From Microbispora hainanensis (GTDB taxonomy: Bacteria > Actinomycetota > Actinomycetes > Streptosporangiales > Streptosporangiaceae), in the NCBI RefSeq assembly GCF_006874475.1, contig NZ_VIRM01000001.1:248001-312000 (forward strand): a DNA stretch of 64,000 nucleotides, written 5' to 3'. Position numbers and translations under genes: made by a program. The notes beneath the pieces are model-generated. The model saw only the letters and a program-made list of their open reading frames with translations, did no database searches and was not told the DNA's origin. Shown piece after piece: positions 27,167 to 35,948 of the stretch (position 1 is the first letter of the stretch; each line of letters opens with the position of its first letter).

Positions 27167-27784
27167 GTGTCCGCCAAGCGCCTGCCAGCCAACAGCGTGA
27201 CCGCCGGCCGCGCCACCGCCAAGCGCCTGACGGCGCTCGTCGCCGCGGCCGTGGCCGCGACGGCCCTCGCCGGATGCGCGGGCGGCCAGGCGGCCCAGCC
27301 CCGCTCCGGCGACACGCGCTTCGTCCCTGGGGACGGCCGCGTCGAGTTCTTCGACGCCGCGCAGCGTCACAAGGCGCCCGTGATCGAGGGGCAGACCCTC
27401 GACGGCGGTGCCGCCGCGCTGACCGCGGGCAAGGTCCACGTGCTGAACTTCTGGGCCTCCTGGTGCGCGCCCTGCCGGGCCGAGGCGCCCGTGCTCAAGG
27501 ACATCGCCGCTACCACCAAGTCCAAGGGCGTGGAGTTCCTCGGCGTCAACTTCAAGGACCTCAAGGCGTCCGCCCAGGCGTACGACCGCTCGATCGTGCC
27601 CGGCTATCCGAGCATCTACGACCAGAGCGGCAAGGTGCTGCTGCAGTTCCAGGGCACGGTGCCGCCCGCCGCGATCCCCTCCACGTTGATCATCGACGCC
27701 CAGGGCCGCATCGCCGCCCGCGCGCTCGGCGCGGTCAAATACAACGACCTGCTCTCGGCCGTCACCAAGGTGACCGATGAGTGA
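27167..27784 (+). CDS. TlpA/ResA-like thiol:disulfide lipoprotein
   Basis: Extracytoplasmic thioredoxin-fold reductant for apocytochrome c haem-binding cysteines (System II). An N-terminal signal with the lipobox LAGC (about residues 33-36) is followed by the redlike domain: VLNFWASWCAPCRAEAPVL carries the CxxC pair, and VPPAAIPSTLIID has the cis-Pro. About 205 residues. A promoter-like TAGGCT (27121-27126) and a small inverted repeat CTAC/GTAG (27134-27146) precede it. The stop overlaps ccdA by 8 bases. Confidence 0.9.
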   Translation: MSAKRLPANSVTAGRATAKRLTALVAAAVAATALAGCAGGQAAQPRSGDTRFVPGDGRVEFFDAAQRHKAPVIEGQTLDGGAAALTAGKVHVLNFWASWCAPCRAEAPVLKDIAATTKSKGVEFLGVNFKDLKASAQAYDRSIVPGYPSIYDQSGKVLLQFQGTVPPAAIPSTLIIDAQGRIAARALGAVKYNDLLSAVTKVTDE

Positions 27785-28508
27785 CATCGGCAGCACGGTC
27801 GCGACCGGGTCGCTGCTGCTGGCCGCGCCGATCGCGGCGGCGGCCGGGCTCGTGTCGTTCGTCTCGCCGTGCGTGCTGCCGCTGGTGCCCGGCTACCTGT
27901 CGTACGTCACGGGCATGAGCGGCGACCCGAAGCGGAGCCGGATGGTGCTCGGCAGCGCGCTCTTCGTGCTCGGGTTCGCGGCCGTGTTCGTGCTCGGAGG
28001 CGCGCTGTTCGGCAGCCTCGGCGCGGCGCTGCACGGCAACGCCGACGTGATCACCAGGGTCCTCGGCGTGGTGACGATCGTCCTCGGGCTGGCCTTCGTG
28101 GGGATCGTTCCCGGCCTCCAGCGTGACGTGCGCATCCATCGGCTCCCCGCGGCCGGGATCGCGACGGCCCCGCTGCTCGGGGTCGTCTTCGGCCTCGGCT
28201 GGACGCCGTGCATCGGCCCGACGCTGGCGGTGGTGATGACGCTCTCGGTGAACCAGGGCAGCGCGCTGCGCGGCGCCGCCCTCGCCTTCGCGTACGCGCT
28301 GGGCCTCGGCCTGCCGTTCGTGGTGGCGGGGCTGGCCTACCGCAAGGCGCTCCACACGTTCAAGGCGGTCCGCCGCCACACCCCGCTGATCACCAAGGTG
28401 GGCGGTGCGATGCTCGTCGCCGTCGGCGTGCTGCTCGTGACCGGGCAGTGGTCGGAGATCATCGCCCACCTGCAGGTCTGGGTCGGCGGCTTCAGGCCGG
28501 TGATCTGA
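27777..28508 (+). CDS. ccdA: CcdA cytochrome c biogenesis membrane protein
   Basis: Six-helix membrane protein passing electrons from cytoplasmic thioredoxin to TlpA/ResA. It has the two conserved motifs with one Cys each: FVSPCVLPLVPGYLSYVTG and GLGWTPCIGPTLAVVM. 243 residues, normal for DsbD-beta/CcdA. It overlaps both neighbours (8 bases with tlpA, ATGA with resB), so the four-gene set tlpA-ccdA-resB-ccsB is one operon. Confidence 0.95.
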   Translation: MSDIGSTVATGSLLLAAPIAAAAGLVSFVSPCVLPLVPGYLSYVTGMSGDPKRSRMVLGSALFVLGFAAVFVLGGALFGSLGAALHGNADVITRVLGVVTIVLGLAFVGIVPGLQRDVRIHRLPAAGIATAPLLGVVFGLGWTPCIGPTLAVVMTLSVNQGSALRGAALAFAYALGLGLPFVVAGLAYRKALHTFKAVRRHTPLITKVGGAMLVAVGVLLVTGQWSEIIAHLQVWVGGFRPVI

Positions 28509-30247
28509 TGAGCGCCCCCGACGACCTCGCCTCGGCCGAACGCGACGAGGCCGTACGCGACGAGGCCGTACGCGACGAGGCCGCGGCGATCGAGGATGCC
28601 CGGCAGGAGGGGACGCAGGAGCGGGCGAGGCCCGTCGGCCTGGGCCCTGCCGGCTGGATGCGCTGGACCTGGCGCACGCTCACCTCGATGCGCACGGCCC
28701 TGATCCTGCTGTTCCTGTTCGCGCTCGGCTCGGTGCCCGGGTCCATCTATCCGCAGCGCGGCGTCGATCCGAGCAGGGTCGCGCAGTATTTCAAGGACAA
28801 CCCGGCCCAGGCCAAGTGGCTCGACCGGTTCTGGCTGTTCGACGTCTTCAGCTCGCCCTGGTTCGCCGCGATCTACCTGCTGCTGTTCATCTCGCTGGCC
28901 GGCTGCGTGTTCCCGCGCGCGCTGACGCATCTCAAGGAGATCCGGCGCCGTCCGCCCGCCGCGCCGCGCAACCTCCTGCGCCTGCCGCACAGCGAGGCGT
29001 TCGAGGGCGGGCTCACCCTTGCGCAGGCCGCCGCCGCGCTCCGGCGCAGGCGCTTCCGGGTGGTCACCGGCGACGGCTGGGTGTCGGCGGAGAAGGGCTA
29101 CCTCCGCGAGACCGGCAACCTCCTGTTCCACATCGCGCTGCTCGCGCTGCTGTTCGCCATCGGCGCCGGAGGCCTGTTCGGCTACCGCGGCAACGTGCTG
29201 GTCGTGGAGGGCGACGGATTCTCCAACGCCGTCGCGGCCTACGACCGCTTCATGCCCGGCAGCCGGGTCACCGCCGAGTCGCTCGAACCGTTCTCCTTCA
29301 CCCTCAAGGACTTCCAGGCGAGCTATGTGGCCGCCGGGGAGAAGCAGGGCCAGCCGCTCGACTATCTCGCCAAGCTGAGCGTGCAGGACTCGCCGACCGC
29401 CGCGCCACGCGACGTGGACCTCAAGGTCAACGACCCGATGGACGTGAACGGCACGCTCACCTACCTGATCGGGCACGGCTACGCCCCCACGTTCCGGGTG
29501 ACCGACGGCAAGGGCCAGGTGGCCTACGACGGCCCGGTGCCGTGCCTGGCCGACGACCAGGCCACGTACACGTCCGAGTGCGTGATCAAGGTGCCGGACG
29601 CCCAGCCGACCCAGCTCGGGTTCCTGGTGCGCTTCCTGCCCACGACCGTGCCGAACGGCAACGCCTGGGTGTCGGTCTTCCCCGGCGCCGCGAACCCCAC
29701 CGTGCAGGTCTTCCCGTTCGGCGGGGACCTCGGCCTGAAGTCGGGGCAGCCGCAGTCGGTGTATCAGCTCGACACCACGAACCTGAAGCCGCTCGGCACG
29801 ATGTCGGCCCAGCCGACCCCGCTCAACGTGGGCGAGACCAAGGAGCTCGCCGACGGCGCCGGGAAGATCCAGTTCACCGGCGTCAAGGAGTGGATCAGCC
29901 TCCAGATCACCTACGACCCGGGCCGGGAGCCCGCCCTGCTCGCGGCCGCCGCCGCGGTGATCGGGCTCGTGCTGTCCCTCACGATCCGCCGCCGCCGCGT
30001 CTGGGTGCGGGTGAAGGACGGGAAGGTCACGGTGGGAGGATTGACCCGCACCGAAGGCGGCGGCGCGGCCTTCGCCGAGGAGTTCGCCCAGATCGTCACC
30101 GCCCTGCGCGGCGAGCCGCCTACCGGCGATTCGGCCGGTGCCGACCAGGGCGGCGGCGAGCCGGACGGACCCGCACGCGCCGGGCACGTCGCGCCGGACG
30201 CGCCCACAGGAAACGCTGCGCCGGGCGCCCGCCCGGACGAGGAGTGA
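28508..30247 (+). CDS. resB: ResB/Ccs1 cytochrome c synthase subunit
   Basis: Large subunit of the System II haem lyase. A 50-residue acidic N terminus includes a three-times-repeated RDEAV unit (15-base repeats). Helices are at LTSMRTALILLFLFALGSV, IYLLLFISLAGCVF and LLFHIALLALLFAIGAGGLFG, then a large extracytoplasmic domain (about 250 residues) and the last helix AAAAVIGLVLSLTI before a cytoplasmic tail. The ATG 28508 overlaps the ccdA stop. The N-terminal repeat is not conserved and likely expands or shrinks by slippage. Confidence 0.94.
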   Translation: MSAPDDLASAERDEAVRDEAVRDEAAAIEDARQEGTQERARPVGLGPAGWMRWTWRTLTSMRTALILLFLFALGSVPGSIYPQRGVDPSRVAQYFKDNPAQAKWLDRFWLFDVFSSPWFAAIYLLLFISLAGCVFPRALTHLKEIRRRPPAAPRNLLRLPHSEAFEGGLTLAQAAAALRRRRFRVVTGDGWVSAEKGYLRETGNLLFHIALLALLFAIGAGGLFGYRGNVLVVEGDGFSNAVAAYDRFMPGSRVTAESLEPFSFTLKDFQASYVAAGEKQGQPLDYLAKLSVQDSPTAAPRDVDLKVNDPMDVNGTLTYLIGHGYAPTFRVTDGKGQVAYDGPVPCLADDQATYTSECVIKVPDAQPTQLGFLVRFLPTTVPNGNAWVSVFPGAANPTVQVFPFGGDLGLKSGQPQSVYQLDTTNLKPLGTMSAQPTPLNVGETKELADGAGKIQFTGVKEWISLQITYDPGREPALLAAAAAVIGLVLSLTIRRRRVWVRVKDGKVTVGGLTRTEGGGAAFAEEFAQIVTALRGEPPTGDSAGADQGGGEPDGPARAGHVAPDAPTGNAAPGARPDEE

Positions 30248-30250
30248 GTG

Positions 30251-31198
30251 ATGCCCGCCGAGGTCAATGAGAGTCTCGCCACGCTGAGCGACCAGCTCAT
30301 CCTGGTCACCGTCCTGCTGTATCTCGGCGCGATGATCTGCTTCGCGCTGGATCTCGCCTTCGGCCGGGCCCGTACGGTCGTGGCCGAACGCCGGCGGCAG
30401 CTCGTCGGCGCGGGCGGCCCCGCCCTGCCCGAGGAGACCGCGGAGGATGCAGGCCCGCAGCCGGCCGCGTGGGCGGTCCGCGCGGGATCGTTCGCCGTGG
30501 TCCTCACCTGGATCGCCTGGGCCGGCAACCTCGCCGGCATCCTCACCCGCGGCATCGCCGTCGACCGCTGGCCGTGGGCCAACATGTACGAGTTCGTGGT
30601 GGCCATCTGCTTCGCCGCCGTCACCGCGTTCCTCGCGCTGCTGATCCGCCAGCCGATCCGCTTCCTCGGCGCGTTCGTGACCGTGACCGCGGCGCTCGGG
30701 CTGGGCTTCGCCGTGCTGTTCCTGCACGTCCAGGCGGGCCCGGTGATGCCCGCGCTGCACTCCTACTGGATCGCGATCCACGTCACGGCGGCGATCGTGG
30801 CCAGCGGGCTGTTCATCCTGGCGGGCGTCTGCGCGATCCTCTACCTGATCCGCAGGGACGGGCGGCCGTCGGTGCTGCCGAGCAGGGAGAGCCTGGAGCG
30901 CGTCGCCCACCGCGCGATCGTCATCTCGTTCCCGATCTGGACCTTCGCCGTCATCGCCGGCGCCCTGTGGGCCGACCGCGCCTGGGGCCGCTACTGGGGC
31001 TGGGACCCCAAGGAGGTGTGGGCGTTCGTCACGTGGGTCGTCTACGCCGCCTATCTCCACGCCCGGGCGACGGCCGGGTGGCGCGGCAAGGCCGCGATGA
31101 TCGTCTCGCTGGTCGCCTTCGGCTGCCTGCTGTTCAACCTCGTCGGCGTGAACATCTTCTTCTCGGGTCTGCACTCCTACGCCGACGTGCCCAACTGA
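30251..31198 (+). CDS. ccsB: CcsB/CcsA haem export and attachment protein
   Basis: Membrane partner of ResB, handling haem for cytochrome c. The haem-handling WWD-like motif is present as WGWDPKEVWAFVTWVVYA. Eight or so helices can be seen, with conserved histidines in SYWIAIHVTAAI and LHARAT. Residues 55-70 form a short cytoplasmic loop rich in Glu and Pro. ATG 30251 follows GAGGAG of the resB end; GTG 30248 is an alternative. Last gene of the operon. Confidence 0.95.
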   Translation: MPAEVNESLATLSDQLILVTVLLYLGAMICFALDLAFGRARTVVAERRRQLVGAGGPALPEETAEDAGPQPAAWAVRAGSFAVVLTWIAWAGNLAGILTRGIAVDRWPWANMYEFVVAICFAAVTAFLALLIRQPIRFLGAFVTVTAALGLGFAVLFLHVQAGPVMPALHSYWIAIHVTAAIVASGLFILAGVCAILYLIRRDGRPSVLPSRESLERVAHRAIVISFPIWTFAVIAGALWADRAWGRYWGWDPKEVWAFVTWVVYAAYLHARATAGWRGKAAMIVSLVAFGCLLFNLVGVNIFFSGLHSYADVPN

Positions 31199-31263
31199 AA
31201 CGGGCGGCGCCCCGGGGGAGGCGCGGCGTCCGGGGGAGGGGATGGCGTCTGGGGGAGGGGGAC

Positions 31264-31590
31264 TCAGTCCTCGTCGCGCAGGCGCCGCTCAAGGTTGCGC
31301 AGGAACTCGGGGTCGTCGTCGGGGCCGCGGGGCGCCTCGCCGCTCCGGGGCTGCCCCCACTGGCCGCCGCCCGCCGCGTACATGGCGTATCGGGCACGGG
31401 GGCGACCCACGAGGAGCCAGGTCAGCGCGCCCACGTCCGCCAGGAAGACCACGATGAGGACCCACATGAACTTGGGGAGGTTGCGGACGTCCTCCTCGGG
31501 GGTCGTGATCACGTCGAACAGGCAGTAAAGCCAGAGGGCAAGCAGCGCCAGGCCGATAATCACGCTAGGCATGCCCACACGGTAAGCCAT
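31264..31590 (-). CDS. PLDc_N domain small membrane protein
   Basis: About 108 residues with two helices (VIIGLALLALWLYCLFDVI and MWVLIVVFLADVGALTWLLVG) around the motif TTPEEDVRNLPK, the phospholipase-D-nuclease N-terminal (PLDc_N) signature; no catalytic HKD domain follows. The C-terminal tail is acidic. ATG 31590 or ATG 31572 could start it; the longer open frame to 31665 adds unlikely residues. The gap to ccsB holds repeats of GGGGGAGG. Confidence 0.8.
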   Translation of the reverse strand: MAYRVGMPSVIIGLALLALWLYCLFDVITTPEEDVRNLPKFMWVLIVVFLADVGALTWLLVGRPRARYAMYAAGGGQWGQPRSGEAPRGPDDDPEFLRNLERRLRDED

Positions 31591-31697
31591 ACCGGCGACT
31601 GATCGTGTCGGCCTTCGGGGTGACGGGGACAGCCCGGCATCGTACGGTGGACCGGTACACGGCATGCCGGGAACGCGGAGCCTGACAGAGGGGTGCG

Positions 31698-32834
31698 ATG
31701 GCGGAGCCGGGCGACAGGGGCCGCCACCGGCGGGGGTCGCGGTGGTGGCAGCGGGGGCCCTACTGGTCCTCCCACCGCCGTGGTGACCTCCCGGAACGCC
31801 CCGCCGACCGGGTCTCCGACCGAGCCGCCGACCGTACGGCGGAGTGGACCCAGGACCGGCCCCCGGAAAAACGGCCCCCGGAAAAACGGCCCTCAGAAAA
31901 ACGGCCCCCCGAACGGCCTCAGGCCCGCCGCGCGCCGTGGGAGGCCCCGTGGGAGGCCCCGTGGGAGGCGCCGTGGGAGGCCCAGCGAGACACCCCGTGG
32001 GGCGCCGACTGGCCCGGCTGGCCCCCGGAGCGGCCGGTCGACCGGGTCAGCACGGTGACGGCGCCCGTGGCGGACGACCGGCCCCACTACGTCTGGCAGG
32101 ACTTCGAGCTCGACGACCTCCCGACGCGGGCCGCGCCCCACCCGCCCGACGCGCCCGACCTGCGCGACGGCAGGCGGCACTGCGGGCCGCTTGAGCGCAT
32201 CCTGCACCGCGAGTGGGACGCCGCCGAAGGACCGCCCTCGGCCGACGCCGTACGGGCCGTGGACAGCCTCGCGAGGCTGCCCGAGCAGCTCAAGACCAAG
32301 CTCGCCATCGGGCTCGAAGGCATCTACGTCGGGCGCGGCGGGGTGCCCGACCTGGACGACATGGGCTACCTGCGCGGCGCGCCGCTGCCGTCGGGACGGG
32401 CCACCTGGGACATCTGCGCCGGCGCGTACGGCGACCGCAAGATCGTGGTGGGGGACCGGCCGTCGCCCACGCCCGATGTGATGATGCACGAAGTCGGACA
32501 TGCGCTGGACGACGTGGACTCCGGTCCGGGAGAGTGGGTGTCGGACTCTCCCGAGTTCGCGGCGCTCTACGAGGAGTGCCTGCCGCTGTTCGCGTCGTCG
32601 TTCCATCGGCAGCCCGGCGGCCTGGGGCGCAAGGAGTTCTTCGCCGACGCGTTCGCGGCGATCGCGTCCCGGCAGCGTCCGGCCCTTGTCGACATGCTGG
32701 GGGGCGACACGAGGACCGCCCTCAACGTCATGCTCTTCTTCAACCGGCGTTTACGGAATCTAGGTGATTCGGATGTACGTGATCCGGCTCGGCGACGGCA
32801 CGCTGCGCGTGCCCAGGTCACTCACCACCGATGA
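31698..32834 (+). CDS. Anthrax-lethal-factor-like (ATLF) zinc metallopeptidase with repeat-rich N terminus
   Basis: Residues about 180-360 form a zinc peptidase: GLEGIYVGRGGVPDLDD, then the HExxH motif in PDVMMHEVGHALDD and a likely third ligand in KEFFADAFAA about 50 residues on, as in gluzincins of the ATLF/M34-like group. No signal peptide is seen. Residues about 1-120 are Arg/Pro/Trp-rich and contain two in-frame repeat arrays: PPEKR x3 (15-base DNA unit) and APWE x4 (12-base unit). The C-terminal 20 or so residues overlap the next ORF by 62 bases and look non-native, so the original stop may be lost. Host target unknown; the name is by motif only. Confidence 0.75.
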   Translation: MAEPGDRGRHRRGSRWWQRGPYWSSHRRGDLPERPADRVSDRAADRTAEWTQDRPPEKRPPEKRPSEKRPPERPQARRAPWEAPWEAPWEAPWEAQRDTPWGADWPGWPPERPVDRVSTVTAPVADDRPHYVWQDFELDDLPTRAAPHPPDAPDLRDGRRHCGPLERILHREWDAAEGPPSADAVRAVDSLARLPEQLKTKLAIGLEGIYVGRGGVPDLDDMGYLRGAPLPSGRATWDICAGAYGDRKIVVGDRPSPTPDVMMHEVGHALDDVDSGPGEWVSDSPEFAALYEECLPLFASSFHRQPGGLGRKEFFADAFAAIASRQRPALVDMLGGDTRTALNVMLFFNRRLRNLGDSDVRDPARRRHAARAQVTHHR

Positions 32835-33009
32835 CGGGCGCCTCATCGGCAACGCGTACGTCGAGGTCGCGCCGGGAGAGCCGGACTACGAACGCTGGCT
32901 GGCGGAGTCGATCACCGAGGAGGAGGACGCCGAGCGGCGACGCCGCTGGCGTGAGGGTGACGACGCGCTTGAGCAGGCGTTCCTGGCCTTCAAGGCGGAG
33001 CAGGACTGA
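32773..33009 (+). CDS. 78-residue acidic hypothetical protein
   Basis: Starts ATG 32773 (MYVIRLGDGTLRVPRSLT); GTG 32764 would add three residues. The N-terminal half is a likely beta domain (YVIRLGDGTLRV, NAYVEVAPG), the C-terminal half a charged helix (EEEDAERRRRWREG, LEQAFLAFKAEQD). It overlaps the peptidase end by 62 bases in another frame. I do not recognise it. Its close coupling suggests it works with the peptidase, possibly as partner or inhibitor (inference). Confidence 0.55.
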   Translation: MYVIRLGDGTLRVPRSLTTDDGRLIGNAYVEVAPGEPDYERWLAESITEEEDAERRRRWREGDDALEQAFLAFKAEQD

Positions 33010-33121
33010 CGTTCCCGGCAAGGGAGCAGGACAGGCCGGGACGCAGACTCGACATGGGGCTGACTCCGGTGACCCTGCGGCGTCCGGGTAGCGCGCAGGA
33101 TCACCTGGTGCTGGTACTGCG

Positions 33122-33343
33122 TCAGACTCGCGGGGAGTCGCCGTTCGGCCGTTCGGCCGTGAGGACGTCCTCACCACGAAGGAGGGCGTGCACTTCCGAT
33201 TCACGGAACCGCCTGTGCCCCCCGGGGGTACGGATGCTGCTGATGCGCCCGGCCGCGGCCCAACGGGTCACGGTCTTCGGGTCGACCCTGAAGAGAGCGG
33301 CAACCTCTCCAGGAGTCAGCAGTCGCTCGCTGCTACTCTCCAC
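33122..33343 (-). CDS. bldC: BldC-like developmental regulator
   Basis: A 73-residue MerR-type winged-helix protein. LLTPGEVAALFRVDPKTVTR followed by WAAAGRISSIRTPGGHRRFR and SEVHALLRGE is essentially the Streptomyces BldC sequence, which controls the timing of development by cooperative head-to-tail DNA binding. GTG 33343 has GAGGGGGAGAG upstream. The upstream intergenic region (33344-33602, 259 bases) is AT-richer than the rest of the window and should hold its promoter. It is single, not in an operon. Confidence 0.92.
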   Translation of the reverse strand: MESSSERLLTPGEVAALFRVDPKTVTRWAAAGRISSIRTPGGHRRFRESEVHALLRGEDVLTAERPNGDSPRV

Positions 33344-33602
33344 AATCTCTCCCCCTCGCGTCCCGCGTCCTGCAGCGGGCGGACAGGTAACCAGTGTGCC
33401 GAGCGAAGCCTGATTTATCCGTGGTTTTCGGAGAAGATCACGGGTTGTTACCGGCTCAGTGCCCGATTGTTATATGATAGAGCCTCTTTGGGGCGCTCAT
33501 GGGTGTTTCTTTACAAAAGCGCCTTGTTGTGAACACTAGCAGTGCCCGCAGCAGATGCGAAGAGAGACCGGCGCGTCGTGAGAGTGACGTAACCTCGACG
33601 CT
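33344..33602. other. AT-rich divergent promoter region between bldC and the DUF4229 gene
   Basis: This 259-base gap has several AT-rich stretches (TTGTTATATGATAGAG near 33467-33482 and TTTCTTTACAAAAG near 33508). A -10-like TAACCT at 33590-33595 lies 7 bases before the GTG of the DUF4229 gene, indicating a leaderless transcript. No gene or RNA structure is seen inside. It must serve bldC leftwards. Confidence 0.5.
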
Positions 33603-33812
33603 GTGCATCCGGTTGTCGTTTACACCCTTTCGCGCCTCGGCCTGTTCGCCGTGGCCCTCGGCGTCCTGTATCTCGTCGGCCTGCGGTCGTTCCCTCTGCT
33701 CCTGCTCGCGGTCCTGGTCAGCGGCCTGGCCAGCTACGTGCTGCTGACCAAACAGCGCGACGCGGTGAGCGAGCGCATCGCCGCGAAACGGCGGGAGACG
33801 GGGAAGAACTAG
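33603..33812 (+). CDS. DUF4229 small membrane protein
   Basis: A 69-residue protein with two hydrophobic helices (LGLFAVALGVLYLVG and PLLLLAVLVSGLASYVLL) and a basic C-terminal tail (KQRDAVSERIAAKRRETGKN), matching DUF4229, found near menaquinone genes in actinobacteria. Function unknown. Its TAG and the stop of the convergent gene share the palindrome CTAG at 33809-33812. Confidence 0.85.
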   Translation: MHPVVVYTLSRLGLFAVALGVLYLVGLRSFPLLLLAVLVSGLASYVLLTKQRDAVSERIAAKRRETGKN

Positions 33813-35056
33813 GTCGCCGGGAACATGCCGACGCGGGCATGGTACTCATGCCCGAGCTCCGTCGTGTCGCTTCCCACCAAAAGACCTGTCTTTACGGTCA
33901 GGAAGGCCTTTACCCCGATTCCCCTTTCCCGCGTGGGGTTCCAGCGCAGCGCCTTGCCCGTGACGGGGTGGATCGCCCCGATGCCGGGCCTGCTGACCGC
34001 CCCCGAGCCCGCCGAGTCGGCGCCCTTCGGGTTGTCCAGCCAGCGCTGGTGTCCGCCCACATAGACGGCGGATCCCGTGACCGCGACCGAGTAGAGGGAG
34101 TCCCCTCCGGTCAGGTTCACCCAGGTCGGACGGATCGCCTCACCCTTCGCGTACGTCTCGAACCTCGCGGCGGAGTCGCACAGCTTCGAAGTGCCGCGCG
34201 CCGGCCCGCCCGTGGTGACGACCACGAAGTAGCGCCCGTCCGGAGACAGGTCGAGCCCCCGCACGTACGACGGGAAGTTCGCCTTGCACGCCGGGGCGTA
34301 CGCCTCGGTGCGCCAGTCGGCCACCCGTCCGGTCGTGAGATCGATCACGCCGAGCTGCGGGCGGCGCAGGCCGTCGAGCGTGGAGAACTTGCCGTCCACC
34401 ACTAAGCGGTCGCGGACGGCCGCCATCGCGTAGATCCGGGGATCGCCGCGGCGCCCGTCGCCGGGTGTGACCGTGAACCCGGGGTCCACCTCGCCGGTCT
34501 CGGCGTTCACGCGGGCCAGCGCGGTGCGCGGGCTGCGGCCGATCCTGCTGAAGTCGCCGCCGACGTAGAGCGCGTCGCCCAGCCGTACGAGGCTGGAGAC
34601 CTTCCCGCCGTACGCGGGGGCGGCGAAATCCTCGACGGGTTCGCCGTCCGCCACGTGGAGGCGGACCAGGGCCCGATCGGGAGCGCCGAACCCGCCGCCC
34701 ACGTAGACCGTGTTGCCGGTGCCGGCGGCCAGCGCGGCCACCGGCCCGTCGAGGTCCGGCGCGAAGCCGCGCAGGACGCGCCCCGTGTAGAGGTCGAAGG
34801 CGAAGATGTTGGCTCGCGGCAGGTCCTCCCCGCCCTTGGCCTCGCGGACCGTGGTGAACTCGCCGCCGACGATGACGGTGCGGCCGACCAGCGCGAACGC
34901 GTTGACGATGCCGTCCAGCACGTGCGGGGTGGTGTTGACCGGGTTCTCCGAGACCACGCGGGGCTGCGGCATCCCCGCGGACGCCGGGACGGTGGGGAAG
35001 ACCGCGGCGCAGGTGACGAGCGATGCGACTGGGAGCAGTGCGGTGGTGACGCGCAT
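33809..35056 (-). CDS. Secreted delta-60 repeat/beta-propeller protein
   Basis: A signal peptide (residues 1-27, LLPVASLVTCAAVFPTVPASAG) is followed by about 385 residues of repeated four-strand blades with the recurring pattern VYVGGGF, LYVGGDFSRIG and VDPGF, typical of delta-60/kelch-like propellers found in actinobacterial secreted proteins. No catalytic motif or cell-wall anchor is visible. It is likely extracellular; function unknown. Its promoter region (35057-35157) is shared with menG. Confidence 0.82.
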   Translation of the reverse strand: MRVTTALLPVASLVTCAAVFPTVPASAGMPQPRVVSENPVNTTPHVLDGIVNAFALVGRTVIVGGEFTTVREAKGGEDLPRANIFAFDLYTGRVLRGFAPDLDGPVAALAAGTGNTVYVGGGFGAPDRALVRLHVADGEPVEDFAAPAYGGKVSSLVRLGDALYVGGDFSRIGRSPRTALARVNAETGEVDPGFTVTPGDGRRGDPRIYAMAAVRDRLVVDGKFSTLDGLRRPQLGVIDLTTGRVADWRTEAYAPACKANFPSYVRGLDLSPDGRYFVVVTTGGPARGTSKLCDSAARFETYAKGEAIRPTWVNLTGGDSLYSVAVTGSAVYVGGHQRWLDNPKGADSAGSGAVSRPGIGAIHPVTGKALRWNPTRERGIGVKAFLTVKTGLLVGSDTTELGHEYHARVGMFPAT

Positions 35057-35157
35057 TCCCCAATTTCTAGCAGACTCAGCGTAATCGATGAACTACGTTC
35101 CGCTCATCCGGTGGCGGCGGTGAGGGGTCACGCCCTTCGCGGCCTAGGCTTTGCAGC

Positions 35158-35880
35158 ATGACGCGCGCATCGCTGGACAAGCAGCCGCACGAGGTCGCCG
35201 CGATGTTCGATCGCACGGCCCGGCGCTACGACCTGGTCAATGACGTCCTCTCGCTCGGCCAGGACCGCCTGTGGCGGAAAGCCACCGCGGCGGCGATCGA
35301 CGCCGGGCCCGGTGAGCTGGTCCTCGACCTCGCCGCGGGCACCGGCACCTCGACCGACGCGTTCACCGCGCTCGGGGCGCGGGCGATCGCGTGCGACTTC
35401 TCGCTCGGCATGCTCCGCACGGGCGTCGAGCGGCGCGGCGGCTCCGGCCTGTACGGCGGGGGCGTGCGCGGTGTGACGTTCGTGGCGGGCGACGCGCTGC
35501 GCCTGCCGTTCCGCGACGAGACGTTCGACGCGGTGACGATCTCCTTCGGCCTGCGCAACGTGGCCGACACCGCGCAGGCGCTGCGCGAGATGCTGCGGGT
35601 GACCCGCTCGGGCGGCAGGCTGGTGATCTGCGAGTTCTCCCGGCCGACGCCGAAGTCGTTCGACCTGGTCTACTCGCAGTATCTGATGAAGCTGCTGCCG
35701 CCGGTGGCCCGCATGGTCAGCTCGAACCCCGAGTCCTACGAGTACCTCGCGGAGTCGATCCGGGCCTGGCCCGACCAGGAGGCGCTGGCGGCGATCATCC
35801 AGGAGGCGGGCTGGCGGAAGGTGGCCTGGCGCAACCTCACGCTCGGCATCGTGGCCCTGCATCGGGCGGTCAAACCGTAA
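35158..35880 (+). CDS. menG: Demethylmenaquinone methyltransferase
   Basis: UbiE/MenG family: SAM-dependent C-methylation, the last step of menaquinone synthesis. The 240-residue protein has [20 protein letters not shown], the SAM-binding [16 protein letters not shown], the family signature [20 protein letters not shown] and [23 protein letters not shown] (35145-35150) lies 7 bases before the ATG, so translation is probably leaderless. Located just upstream of the nuo region, as expected for quinone supply to complex I. Confidence 0.93.
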   Translation: MTRASLDKQPHEVAAMFDRTARRYDLVNDVLSLGQDRLWRKATAAAIDAGPGELVLDLAAGTGTSTDAFTALGARAIACDFSLGMLRTGVERRGGSGLYGGGVRGVTFVAGDALRLPFRDETFDAVTISFGLRNVADTAQALREMLRVTRSGGRLVICEFSRPTPKSFDLVYSQYLMKLLPPVARMVSSNPESYEYLAESIRAWPDQEALAAIIQEAGWRKVAWRNLTLGIVALHRAVKP

Positions 35881-35948
35881 TGAGACGGGCTTGGCCATAC
35901 CCCTCTGACGCTGTGCGCCGGGAAGGGGTTAGACTGCGGCGCGACAGT

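Noticed and set aside
28337-31174. 945-codon minus-strand open frame opposite resB/ccsB
   Set aside because: Shadow of the cytochrome c genes; Arg/Gly/His-rich without domains.
33054-33532. Plus-strand frames across bldC and its upstream region
   Set aside because: Antisense to bldC, whose sequence is diagnostic; no domain.
35226-35570. Minus-strand frame inside menG
   Set aside because: Ser/Arg-rich shadow of a certain gene.
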